A stretch of 50,000 nucleotides of DNA from Sphingomonadales bacterium (lineage in GTDB: Bacteria > Pseudomonadota > Alphaproteobacteria > Sphingomonadales > Sphingomonadaceae). Made by a program: the position numbers and the translations under genes. Numbering within the stretch: position 1 is the first letter of the stretch; the number at the start of each line of letters is the position of its first letter. This document shows, one piece after another, positions 7,297 to 15,238 of the stretch. The DNA lies in NCBI GenBank assembly GCA_025356275.1, contig JANXUK010000039.1, forward strand, positions 1-50,000. Reading direction: 5' to 3'. The notes below the pieces were generated by a model, which did not search any database, was not told where the DNA came from, and worked only from the letters and a program-made list of their open reading frames with translations.

Positions 7297-9090
7297 TCAC
7301 CACCCGCCAAAGGTGGCGCGCAGCCATGCCGCCGTGTCGGCCATCGCGCGATCCTTGTTCTCGCGCAGCCCATGCGTGCCATTGTCATAGCGCTGCTGGG
7401 TCAGCGGGCCGCGATAGGCATGGGCAAATTCCTCGACGAAATCGGTGGACATAAGGGGGTCGCGCCCGCCGGTGATCATCAAGCCGGGCAGATTATATTC
7501 GCGCACCCGCTGGGTATGGATGGTGCGGGCATCCGGGGCGTTATTGTCCATATAGGCATGCGCGGTCAAAAGGCCGATGGTGGCTTCCATACCGCGCCCC
7601 TCGCGTACCGCCGCGCGCATCCGCGCCACATCGGCGGCATAGGCCTGCGGGGTTTGCTCCTTGGCGATATAGCCCGGACTGTCGCGGGTCGGCGCATAGA
7701 AGATCGTGCCGATCACCCGGCGATCATGGGTCAGCGACAGATAATTGGACAGCCAGATGCCGCCATTGGAATGCCCGCCCAGCACCACCGGCCCCAGCCC
7801 CAGCGCCTGCGCCTTGTCGACCCAGTGACCGATATCCTCCGCCGTCTCGGCCAGCGACGAGCTTTCAAACCCCGCTGCCCCGCCGATACGCAGGCCGGGC
7901 GAGATCACGGTGTAGCCCAGCTGCGCCAGACGCCAGCCCATCCAGTGAGTCGAGGATTGCAGCGTATCGGTCGACCGCCCGAACAATAGCATCACCACCG
8001 GCCGCCCGGCCACCGGGCCGCCAGCGGGCGTATACAGCATCCCCGGCAGAACCCTGCCGCCGCCGGTTGCGACATCGAGCACGCTGGTTTCCACGCGCGG
8101 CGCGGGCGCAAGGCCCTGCCGGCCCAGGAAATCGGCGATGGTGGTGGCCATCGCGGCATGGTCGCCCGGGCTGCGCCCCGCAGTGCCGAATTCCATCGGC
8201 CCCCGGCTCTGGAAACGGCGCGTCGAGGCGTCGGCCGGATCAAGCAACGTCAGCGTCGGCAGCGCAATCCCGGCCAGCAGCGCGGTATTGCGCGCCTCGG
8301 CCTCGGGCCCCCAATAATCGAGGAAGCCCTCGGCGGGGGCCACGAACGGGCCCGCCGCCACCCAGGGATCGGTCTCGGCGGAGCCATGCGCGCCCGGCTC
8401 GATATGGTCGGGGATCAGGCCGCGGCCACTCGCCACCGAAGCCCTGGCCGCGGCAACCTTGGCGGCATAGCCCGCGCCGTCCAGCCCGGCCCGCGGAAAC
8501 GCGCGCAAATTGGCCAGCGGATTGACCAGTATCAGCGCCTTGACCCGCCGTTCTGCCCCATTGTCGAGCAGGGTGTCGGGGCGGCTTGCGAGATATTGCG
8601 CAGCGACCAGCGCGCCATAACCCTGAGCCGCCACGGCGAATTTCTCATACCCGGCATTCTCCAGCCAGGTGAGCGCCGAATCGACCGGCCAGATATTGTC
8701 GGCAAAGCGGATCAGCGGAAAGCTGCGCTCCTGATAGCCATACAGGCTGAGCACCGTGTAGCCACGCGCCGCCAGCGATTCGGCGGCAAAGCGAGTGACC
8801 TGGTCGCTGTCCAGCGTATGCGCGCCGGGCCCGCCATCGAGCATGACGATCGCCGGACCATGCGGGTTGGCCCCCGCCGCCGGCGTATACAGCACTGCCG
8901 GCACCAGAATACGCCCGCCGCCGGGGGCCTCGCGGATGTTGCCGGGAGGATCGCCGATCAGCTGGATCACCTCGATATGGACGCCCTGATGGGCGCTCTG
9001 GCCGGCCGATTGGGCACTAGCCGACATCCCGATCAAGCCGGTCGCGAAGGCCAGCGCGGCGCAAATCAGCCTGATAACCGATTTAATCAT
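7297..9090 (-). CDS. Exported protein with two tandem alpha/beta-hydrolase domains, first one lacking the serine
   Basis: A 597-residue protein. A signal peptide (MIKSVIRLICAALAFATGLI then GMSASA) points to export to the periplasm. Domain 1 spans roughly residues 40-325 and domain 2 roughly 335-597. Both begin with a VLPGMLYTP-like or ILVPAVLYTP-like strand, which suggests internal duplication. Domain 2 has a complete triad: Ser441 in GHSNGG, Asp544 in GGRDPL and His573 in GTHGLR. In domain 1 the matching nucleophile elbow reads A-Q-G-Y-G (155-159), so glycine replaces serine, while an acid (DPADA) and a histidine (GDH) remain. It should be a periplasmic esterase-like hydrolase through domain 2. 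It is the most upstream gene of the leftward operon. The start is ATG 9090-9088; upstream in-frame codons lie before the signal peptide and are rejected. Confidence 0.85.
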   Translation of the reverse strand: MIKSVIRLICAALAFATGLIGMSASAQSAGQSAHQGVHIEVIQLIGDPPGNIREAPGGGRILVPAVLYTPAAGANPHGPAIVMLDGGPGAHTLDSDQVTRFAAESLAARGYTVLSLYGYQERSFPLIRFADNIWPVDSALTWLENAGYEKFAVAAQGYGALVAAQYLASRPDTLLDNGAERRVKALILVNPLANLRAFPRAGLDGAGYAAKVAAARASVASGRGLIPDHIEPGAHGSAETDPWVAAGPFVAPAEGFLDYWGPEAEARNTALLAGIALPTLTLLDPADASTRRFQSRGPMEFGTAGRSPGDHAAMATTIADFLGRQGLAPAPRVETSVLDVATGGGRVLPGMLYTPAGGPVAGRPVVMLLFGRSTDTLQSSTHWMGWRLAQLGYTVISPGLRIGGAAGFESSSLAETAEDIGHWVDKAQALGLGPVVLGGHSNGGIWLSNYLSLTHDRRVIGTIFYAPTRDSPGYIAKEQTPQAYAADVARMRAAVREGRGMEATIGLLTAHAYMDNNAPDARTIHTQRVREYNLPGLMITGGRDPLMSTDFVEEFAHAYRGPLTQQRYDNGTHGLRENKDRAMADTAAWLRATFGGW

Positions 9091-9379
9091 GCGAATCCCC
9101 TGATGTGTTACCGGTTCATGCGCGCGGCCCATCACTTCGGCAACGGCTTCGCGTCGGCAACAGCTTTGCCGGGCTCCGATTACGTTACGCCAAAAATCGT
9201 GGTGCCCATTTGGGTGCATTGCGCAAATCACCGCCATCCGGTTGCAGAAGCACCCTCGCCGACTAAAGCGCCAGAGCCGCAGCGTTTTAGTCATACCAAC
9301 CCGCAATTCGTTGCGTTCCGCGCGCCGCAAACTCATCCTTGAGCTACGATCAGGGTGATTTAGACCGTCAGGAGAAATT
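9091..9379. promoter_or_regulatory. Divergent promoter region between two operons, with inverted repeats
   Basis: This 289-base gap lies between the leftward alpha/beta-hydrolase operon and the rightward EthD-like gene. No gene is supported in it. It holds two inverted repeats: an imperfect one at 9261-9292 (GACTAAAGCG facing CGTTTTAGTC) and a perfect short one at 9302-9315 (CGCAA, loop TTCG, TTGCG). The palindromic word TTGCGCAA lies at 9219-9226. An AGGAG ribosome site precedes the ATG at 9380. No clean sigma-70 boxes were identified. The repeats are candidates for a regulator such as the LysR protein encoded at 16452, which is inference. Confidence 0.5.
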
Positions 9380-10294
9380 ATGTCGAGCCTCGCCGCCTGC
9401 GAAAACCGCGCATGGCTGGGACGCGTCACCTGCGGCTGGAAGAAGCCCGAGCTGCCGCTGGAAGACGTGCTGTGCTATTGGCGCGACGTCCACAGTCCGG
9501 CGATCGCGCGGCGACCCGGCATCTGGGAATATCGCCATTTCCAGTTTGCGCCGGTGCGCCCCGATCTGATCCCGGCGCTGGCCGGGGTGGAGCGCGATTG
9601 CCCCGCCGATGCCCAGTTGATGTGGACCTCCGACGTCCGCTATGCCAGCCAGGCCGCGCTCGACGCCTTTTCTGCCGAGCCCGATCCGGTGACGCGCGGG
9701 CATCTCTTGGCGGATATCGAGCTAATCGTCGATCAGAGCACCACCTATCGCGTGGTCGAGACGCTGGGCCACACCTATGTCGATCGCAGCGACACCGCCC
9801 AGCCGCAGGGTGAGCCGCCCCGACCGACGGTGGCCTTGTTCCTGCGCCAGCGCGGCGAGGAGGCCGCGTTTCGCACCGCGCTGTCCTCGCTGGCGCAGAC
9901 ATGGGCGCAGGACAGCGCGGTCATCCGCCTGCGGCTCGCGCTGTTCGAGGCGCCCGATATGGAGGCCGAGGCCAAATCGGGGTATCCGATCAAGACCCAC
10001 CCGCAGGAGCGGCAATATCAGGCGTGGATCGACCTTACTACCGTGTCGGAGGCCGATCTGGCCCGGTTGATCACGGCATCGGGGGCCGCGATCAGCGCGG
10101 CGGTAAGCACCATCCACGCCTATCCGGTACGCGCGGTCTACACCTCGAACCAGGCCGGCAAGCCGACCTTCGTGGGCCTGCGCGGCTATCCCGCACTGGC
10201 GGCGATGCGCGCGCTGGGCGGGACCAATCAGGCGCATCCGGCGCTGCTCGAATGGATGTACGGGCCGGTTGCCGCCGGGGTTGGCGCGGCGTGA
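9380..10294 (+). CDS. EthD-like (dimeric alpha-beta barrel) protein
   Basis: A 304-residue protein. The N-terminal part carries EthD-type features: LEDVLCYWRDVHSPAIARRPG followed by an aromatic-rich EYRHFQF strand, and LMWTSDVRYASQAALDAF. A second, weaker copy of this ferredoxin-like fold seems to occupy the C-terminal half (QAWIDLTTVSEADLARLI, HAYPVRAVYT), so the protein may be a fused two-domain barrel. EthD proteins are small accessory or catalytic barrels found in catabolic clusters; the biochemical role is often unknown. An AGGAG site 7 bases before ATG 9380 supports the start. The last four bases GTGA overlap the start of the MmgE/PrpD gene, so the two are coupled. Family assignment is moderate, function unknown. 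Confidence 0.6.
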   Translation: MSSLAACENRAWLGRVTCGWKKPELPLEDVLCYWRDVHSPAIARRPGIWEYRHFQFAPVRPDLIPALAGVERDCPADAQLMWTSDVRYASQAALDAFSAEPDPVTRGHLLADIELIVDQSTTYRVVETLGHTYVDRSDTAQPQGEPPRPTVALFLRQRGEEAAFRTALSSLAQTWAQDSAVIRLRLALFEAPDMEAEAKSGYPIKTHPQERQYQAWIDLTTVSEADLARLITASGAAISAAVSTIHAYPVRAVYTSNQAGKPTFVGLRGYPALAAMRALGGTNQAHPALLEWMYGPVAAGVGAA

Positions 10295-11649
10295 CCGTCT
10301 CGGCCGAGCTGGCGCGGTTCGTCTGCGAGGGCATGGCCGGCGGCGTGCCCGAGGCAGTGCGGCATGAGGCCAAGCGGCTGGTGCTCAACCAGCTGAAGGC
10401 ATCGGTCGGCGCGGTCAGCCATCCGGCAATCACCCGCATCCACCAATGGGCAACAAAGGCGGAGGGTACCGGGCGGGCACATGTCCATTGGCTGGGCACC
10501 GCCACCACGCCGCATGGCGCCGCCATCGTCAATGGCGCATTGTATGAAGTGCTGGATTTCCACGATACCTATATCCCCTGCTTCATGCATGCGGTCTCCG
10601 CCGTACTGCCTGCGGTCTTTGCGCTGGCCGAGGTGCGCGGCGCGTCGGGGGCCGATTTCCTGACCGCACTGGCGCTGGGGATCGAGGCCGAACTGGCGGT
10701 GGCGACCTGCCTGATGCCGACGGGGTATTACCGGGGCTATGTGCCGGCCGGGCTGACCGGCTCGGTCGGGGCGGCGGCGGCCTGCGCGGCGCTGGCCCGG
10801 CTCGACCCGGAGAGGACGCAGGCGGCGCTCAGCATCGCGATGTGTACCGCTTTCGGGCTTTACGAATCGGTGGGCAGCAACACTTTGGCCTATATCACTG
10901 GCGCCACCGCGCGCTCGGGCCTCGCCGCCTTCGAACTGGCCGAGATCGGCATGACCGCGCCCGCCACCGCCTTTGAGGGCGACAAGGGCATGTTCGTGAC
11001 CCATAGCGACGAGGACCCGGCCAAGATCCCCGGCGTGCTGGCGGGCATGGCCAGTCCGTGGCGGCTGTTCGGCCAGACGTATAAGGTTGTGCCGACCGAG
11101 ACGATCACCCACGGCCCGGTGGAATGTGTGCTGGCACTACTGCCACAGGCGCATGGCCGGCAGCCCGAGCGGATGGTGTTCAGCGTCAACGCCATGGTCC
11201 AGCGCATCGCCGATGAGCGGCGCGAGCGCTTTGGCAATCCATCAAGCGAAAGCGAGGCCTGTTTCGACCTGCGGCATTGCGCGGCGGCGGCATGGCTGCG
11301 CGGGCGCTTCACCGTCGCGGAAACGGCGTCTGCTTGCTACACCGACCCCGATGTGTTGGCGCTGCGGGCGCGGATCGAGCTGGTGGCCGATGCGGCGCGG
11401 CCGACTTTCGAGGGCTGCGCCCTGACCGTCCATTACTCCGATGGCAGCACCGCGTATCACAATGTCGATAATTTCCTCGGCACACCCGGCGCGCGGGTGC
11501 CCGATGCGCGGCTGGCGGCGATGCTGGCCGAGGCCGGGCGCGAGCTCCTGCCCGCAGGGCGCGCCGACGCCATAGCCGAGGCGGTATGGTCGCTGGACAC
11601 CGCCCCCGATCTTTCCGCGCTTGTCGCCCTGTTGAGGACCGCCCCATGA
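10291..11649 (+). CDS. MmgE/PrpD family protein
   Basis: A 452-residue MmgE/PrpD-fold protein. The family signatures are HGAAIVNGALYEVLDFHDTYIPCFMHA near residues 70-95, ALALGIEAELAVA, GYVPAGLTGSVGAAAACAAL and ETITHGPVECVLALL. Known members are 2-methylcitrate dehydratase and cis-aconitate decarboxylase; many catabolic-cluster members act on unknown di- or tricarboxylates. The true start is GTG at 10291, overlapping the EthD-like TGA as GTGA; sequence upstream in this frame belongs to the EthD-like gene. It overlaps the next gene as ATGA at 11646-11649. Length is typical. In this setting a hydro-lyase, isomerase or decarboxylase acting on a pathway acid is plausible, not proven. Confidence 0.85.
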   Translation: MTVSAELARFVCEGMAGGVPEAVRHEAKRLVLNQLKASVGAVSHPAITRIHQWATKAEGTGRAHVHWLGTATTPHGAAIVNGALYEVLDFHDTYIPCFMHAVSAVLPAVFALAEVRGASGADFLTALALGIEAELAVATCLMPTGYYRGYVPAGLTGSVGAAAACAALARLDPERTQAALSIAMCTAFGLYESVGSNTLAYITGATARSGLAAFELAEIGMTAPATAFEGDKGMFVTHSDEDPAKIPGVLAGMASPWRLFGQTYKVVPTETITHGPVECVLALLPQAHGRQPERMVFSVNAMVQRIADERRERFGNPSSESEACFDLRHCAAAAWLRGRFTVAETASACYTDPDVLALRARIELVADAARPTFEGCALTVHYSDGSTAYHNVDNFLGTPGARVPDARLAAMLAEAGRELLPAGRADAIAEAVWSLDTAPDLSALVALLRTAP

Positions 11650-12458
11650 GCCTAGTCAAACTGCCCGGCGGGGAGACCATCTGGTACAAAACCACCGGCA
11701 GCGGCGCGCCCTTCCTCCAAATCCACGGCTCCGCCTTCGGGCACAAAAATTTCGCGCGGATGACCCCGCTGATGGCCGAGCATTTCGAGGTCATCGATTT
11801 CGACCTGCCCGGTTACGGCGAAAGCATCGGCGCCGGGGCACGGCCGGGCGGCATGGCCGGTCTGGCCGAGATGGTGTTCGAATTCCTCCAGGCGACCGGA
11901 CGGGGCCCGGTGAACCTGCATGGCACGTCGTTCGGGGCGATGATCGGGCTCAGTCTCGCCGCCGCGCATCCCGAGGCGGTGGACCGGCTGGTGCTCAGCT
12001 GTTTCCTGGCCCGGTACGATCTGGCGGCGCGGATGATGCGCAAGACGTGGAAACGCGCCGCGCTGGACAGCGGGATGGAGGCAGTGACCGACCTCACCTC
12101 GGTGGCGGGCTTCGCGCGCGGTTACTACGAACGCGCCGAGGCGCAGGCGCAGTTCGACGAGATGTATGTCGCCTTTGCCGCCACCAAGCCCGAGGCGTTC
12201 GTTGCCGGCACCCAGATCATCGAGGGCACCGATCTGGAGCCTCTGCTGGCCAGTGTCCGGTCCCCCACATTGCTGCTGGCGGGGGCAGAGGACAATATGA
12301 CCCCGTTCAACCCGGCGCCCAGCGGCTGCGGCTTTTCGACCATCGCCAAGGTGATCCCCGACAGCGAATTGCATGTGCTTCCCGATTGCGGGCATTATCT
12401 GGTGCTGGAACAGCCCGAGCAGGCGACGCAGCTGATTACCGCCTTTATGGCGCGCTGA
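11646..12458 (+). CDS. Alpha/beta-fold hydrolase
   Basis: A 270-residue alpha/beta hydrolase with a complete-looking triad: nucleophile Ser95 in LHGTSFGA, an acid in the LLAGAEDNMTP loop and histidine in LPDCGHYLVLEQPEQ. The oxyanion-hole strand is FLQIHGSAFGH and the DLPGYGES loop follows. No signal peptide, so cytoplasmic. It is coupled to the MmgE/PrpD gene by ATGA. Of the alpha/beta-hydrolase proteins in this window it is one of only three with an intact serine (with 18919-19767 and domain 2 of 7297-9090). Likely a C-C hydrolase, esterase or lactonase of the pathway. Its 3' end overlaps the 3' end of the opposing amidase gene by 14 bases. Confidence 0.85.
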   Translation: MSLVKLPGGETIWYKTTGSGAPFLQIHGSAFGHKNFARMTPLMAEHFEVIDFDLPGYGESIGAGARPGGMAGLAEMVFEFLQATGRGPVNLHGTSFGAMIGLSLAAAHPEAVDRLVLSCFLARYDLAARMMRKTWKRAALDSGMEAVTDLTSVAGFARGYYERAEAQAQFDEMYVAFAATKPEAFVAGTQIIEGTDLEPLLASVRSPTLLLAGAEDNMTPFNPAPSGCGFSTIAKVIPDSELHVLPDCGHYLVLEQPEQATQLITAFMAR

Positions 12459-13953
12459 GCCATTGCGCCACCGGCGGGCGTTGCGGCCCGCCCATCTCGC
12501 TTTCCCAGCGTTGGGCGACGGCCAGCAACGTGCCTTCCTCGCCGTGCCGCGCAGCAAGCTGGATCGCCAGCGGCAGGCCCTGTGCCGACACCCCCGCCAT
12601 CATCGCCAGCGCCGGATGGCCGGTCAGATTGAACACGCCGCGCGCCTGCGCCATATAGGTCGTGTCGATCGCGGCGTCATCGTCGATCCGGCAAGCGGGG
12701 TACATGCCACTGGCGCAGAGCAGGACATCGAAGCGGGTGAACAGCGCCTCGACCGCATCGCTCAGCATAGCCTGTGCCCGCCGCGCCAGCAGATAATCCC
12801 CGGCGTTGGCAAACAGGCCAGCAAGAAGCGCGCTGCGGGTACGGCGGGCGAACACCTCTGGCGCAGCGCGCAGCTCTGCCTCGTGATAGGCGGCGCCCTC
12901 GCATTGCAGGATCACGCGGTTGACCAGCGCGAAATCATCCAGCGGCGGCAGCTGCGCTTCGGTGGCTCCCAAGGCCTGTGCCGCCCGGTCCAGCGCGGCG
13001 GCCATCCCGACGGTGGCCGGCATGTCCACTGTATGGAAATGCCGGATATAGCCGACACGCGGCGTCGCACCCGCCCCGCCCACCGGCGCCAGCACCCGTA
13101 ACCCCGCACCCGTATCGGCCACACTGCGCGCCAGAATGCCCAGGTGGTCGAGCGACCAGGCGAGTGGCACCACCCCGGCGCAATCGATCAGGCCCCGCGT
13201 CGGCTTGAGCCCAACGATACCGCAGGCGCTGGCCGGATTGCGTACCGATCCCGCCGTATCGGTGCCCAAAGCCAGCACAGCCAGCCCCGCTGCCACCGCC
13301 GCCCCCGCACCCGATGACGAGCCGCCCGGATGATGCGCCGGATTCCACGGATTGCGCGCCGGCGGGAACGGCAGGTCGAACGACGGCCCGCCGATGGCGA
13401 ATTCATGCGTCGCCAGCTTGCCCAGAATGATCGCGCCGGCCGCGCGCAGCGCCGCCACCGCCGGGGCATCCCGCACCGCCACCGCGCCCAGCCGCAGCGC
13501 CGAATGGCAGGTGGTGGGCATCCCGGCGACATCGATCATATCCTTGATCGCCACTGGGACACCATACAGGGCCCCGCGCGGCAACGCCGGATCGCGCGCC
13601 GCCGCCAGCGCACCCTCGGCATCGAGGTGGACATAGGCATGCAGCACGGGATCGAGCGTAGCAATCCGGTTTAGCATCGCCTGGACCAGCTGCTCCGGGG
13701 TGATCCGGCCCAAACGATAGCCGGCGGCGATCTGCGCCACGCTCCACCAGCAAGGGTCGCCTTCGGGCGGCGCAGCATCGCCGCTGGCGGGGGCGGCGCT
13801 CTCAGGGGCGGCAGGCGCCACTGGCCGATGCGCAAACCGGCGTGGCGCCAACCCCTGATCGCGCGGCACCGCCAGCGCCATCAGCGCGTCGTGCTGCTGC
13901 GCGGCCTGCGCTGCGGCTTCGGCCATTTCGGTGGCGAGAGGATACTGTGCCAT
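12445..13953 (-). CDS. Amidase signature family enzyme
   Basis: A 502-residue amidase-signature enzyme. The Ser-cisSer-Lys triad is complete: Lys137 in PVAIKDMIDVAG, the cis-serine in HPGGSSSGAGAAVAAG (about 212-213) and the nucleophile serine at about 236 in GTDTAGSVRNPA. This family hydrolyses amides, ureides (allophanate) or aminoacyl bonds in the cytoplasm. An Ala/Pro-rich segment (residues 40-65) precedes the catalytic domain and is unusual but common in proteobacterial paralogs. The start is put at ATG 13953 (MAQYPLATEM); an alternative 13 residues upstream (13992) exists. Transcribed alone toward the alpha/beta hydrolase at 11646-12458 and divergent from the acyl-CoA dehydrogenase. Together with HyuAB and the cysteine hydrolase it is the third enzyme for C-N bonds in the left 14 kb. 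Confidence 0.9.
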   Translation of the reverse strand: MAQYPLATEMAEAAAQAAQQHDALMALAVPRDQGLAPRRFAHRPVAPAAPESAAPASGDAAPPEGDPCWWSVAQIAAGYRLGRITPEQLVQAMLNRIATLDPVLHAYVHLDAEGALAAARDPALPRGALYGVPVAIKDMIDVAGMPTTCHSALRLGAVAVRDAPAVAALRAAGAIILGKLATHEFAIGGPSFDLPFPPARNPWNPAHHPGGSSSGAGAAVAAGLAVLALGTDTAGSVRNPASACGIVGLKPTRGLIDCAGVVPLAWSLDHLGILARSVADTGAGLRVLAPVGGAGATPRVGYIRHFHTVDMPATVGMAAALDRAAQALGATEAQLPPLDDFALVNRVILQCEGAAYHEAELRAAPEVFARRTRSALLAGLFANAGDYLLARRAQAMLSDAVEALFTRFDVLLCASGMYPACRIDDDAAIDTTYMAQARGVFNLTGHPALAMMAGVSAQGLPLAIQLAARHGEEGTLLAVAQRWESEMGGPQRPPVAQWLSAP

Positions 13954-14056
13954 GCTGCGGCGCAGTGTCCGGCTTTGCCGGGGCCGGGGCAAGCGGTATG
14001 CGTTATTTGCAATCCAACTTGCCGATGCCGTGCTTTAATGCAACGCATTGCCGGCT
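13954..14056. promoter_or_regulatory. Divergent intergenic region, amidase / acyl-CoA dehydrogenase
   Basis: A 103-base gap between divergent genes. It is more AT-rich than its surroundings near 13996-14048. A short perfect inverted repeat, AATGC-AAC-GCATT, lies at 14037-14049. The segment TGCGTTATTTGCAATCC sits just upstream. These resemble T-N11-A style LysR sites only loosely. No confident minus 35/minus 10 pair. Confidence 0.4.
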
Positions 14057-15238
14057 ATGAGCAGCACGATGGACGAGAACAGCGACGACGGCGAAAGCTT
14101 CCCCGAAATCCGCGATTCGGTCCGGCGATTGTGTGAGCAATTTCCCGGCACCTATTGGCAGGCCAAGGACCGCGACCGCGCCTATCCTGCGGAATTCGTC
14201 CAGACCCTGACCCGCGAAGGCTTTCTGTCGGTCCTGATCCCGGAGGAATATGGCGGCTCCGGTCTGGGACTTGGCGCGGCGACCGCGATCCTGGAGGAAG
14301 TGCACAGGTCCGGCTGCAACGGCGGCGCCTGCCATGCCCAGATGTATGTGATGGGCACTCTGCTCAAACACGGCAGCGAAGCGCAGAAGCGCAAGTACCT
14401 GCCCGAGGTCGCCAGCGGCGCGCTGCGCCTGCAGGCGTTCGGCGTCACCGAGCCGACCAGCGGCACCGACACCACCCGCATCCGCACCTTTGCCCGCCGC
14501 GATGGCGATGATTATGTCGTCTCGGGCCAGAAGATCTGGATCAGCCGCGCCGAATATTCCGACCTGATGGTGCTGCTGGTCCGCACCACCCCGCGTGAGC
14601 AATGCGCCAAGCCGTCGGACGGGATGAGCGTGCTGCTGGTCGACATGCGCGAGGCGCTGGGCAACGGCCTGACCATCCGCCCGATCCGCACGATGCTCAA
14701 CCACGCCACGACCGAGCTGTTTTTCGATGACATGCGCGTGCCGGCCGCCAATCTGATCGGGGTGGAGGGCGCGGGATTTCGCTATATCCTCTCGGGCATG
14801 AACGCCGAGCGTATCCTGATCGCCAGCGAATGCATCGGCGACGGGCGCTTCTTCATCGACCGGGGCTGTGCCTACGCGCGGGATCGCAGCGTATTTGGCC
14901 GCGCGATCGGCACCAATCAGGGCGTGCAGTTCCCGCTGGCCCGCGCGCATGTTCAGGTGACGGCGGCGGCGCTGATGGTCTCAAACGCGGCCGCACTGTT
15001 CGACCGGGGCGCGCCCTGCGGGTCGGAGGCGAATATGGCAAAATTGCTGGCATCCGAGGCCAGTTGGTACGCTGCGGACCAATGCCTGCAAACGCATGGC
15101 GGTTTCGGTTTTGCCGAGGAATATGACATCGAGCGCAAATTCCGCGAGACCCGATTGTACCAGACCGCGCCGATCTCCACCAACCTGATCCTCAGCCATG
15201 TTGCGACCCATGTGCTGGGCCTGCCCAAGAGCTTTTGA
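14057..15238 (+). CDS. Acyl-CoA dehydrogenase family protein
   Basis: A 393-residue flavoprotein of the acyl-CoA dehydrogenase family: SVLIPEEYGGSGLGLGAAT, QAFGVTEPTSGTDTTRIRT (FAD/substrate loop), VSGQKIWISRAEYSD, and the C-terminal CLQTHGGFGFAEEYDIERKFRE FAD-binding helix. It would introduce a double bond into an acyl-CoA using FAD and ETF. Where medium-chain enzymes carry the catalytic glutamate (EGT motif) this protein reads LYQTAPISTNLI, so the usual base is absent; this variant occurs in some terpenoid- or sterol-type branches. Starts at ATG 14057 or 14069; a TTG at 14048 is also possible. Its TGA overlaps the ATG of the CoA transferase by one base (TGATG), so both act on the same CoA ester. 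Confidence 0.85.
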   Translation: MSSTMDENSDDGESFPEIRDSVRRLCEQFPGTYWQAKDRDRAYPAEFVQTLTREGFLSVLIPEEYGGSGLGLGAATAILEEVHRSGCNGGACHAQMYVMGTLLKHGSEAQKRKYLPEVASGALRLQAFGVTEPTSGTDTTRIRTFARRDGDDYVVSGQKIWISRAEYSDLMVLLVRTTPREQCAKPSDGMSVLLVDMREALGNGLTIRPIRTMLNHATTELFFDDMRVPAANLIGVEGAGFRYILSGMNAERILIASECIGDGRFFIDRGCAYARDRSVFGRAIGTNQGVQFPLARAHVQVTAAALMVSNAAALFDRGAPCGSEANMAKLLASEASWYAADQCLQTHGGFGFAEEYDIERKFRETRLYQTAPISTNLILSHVATHVLGLPKSF

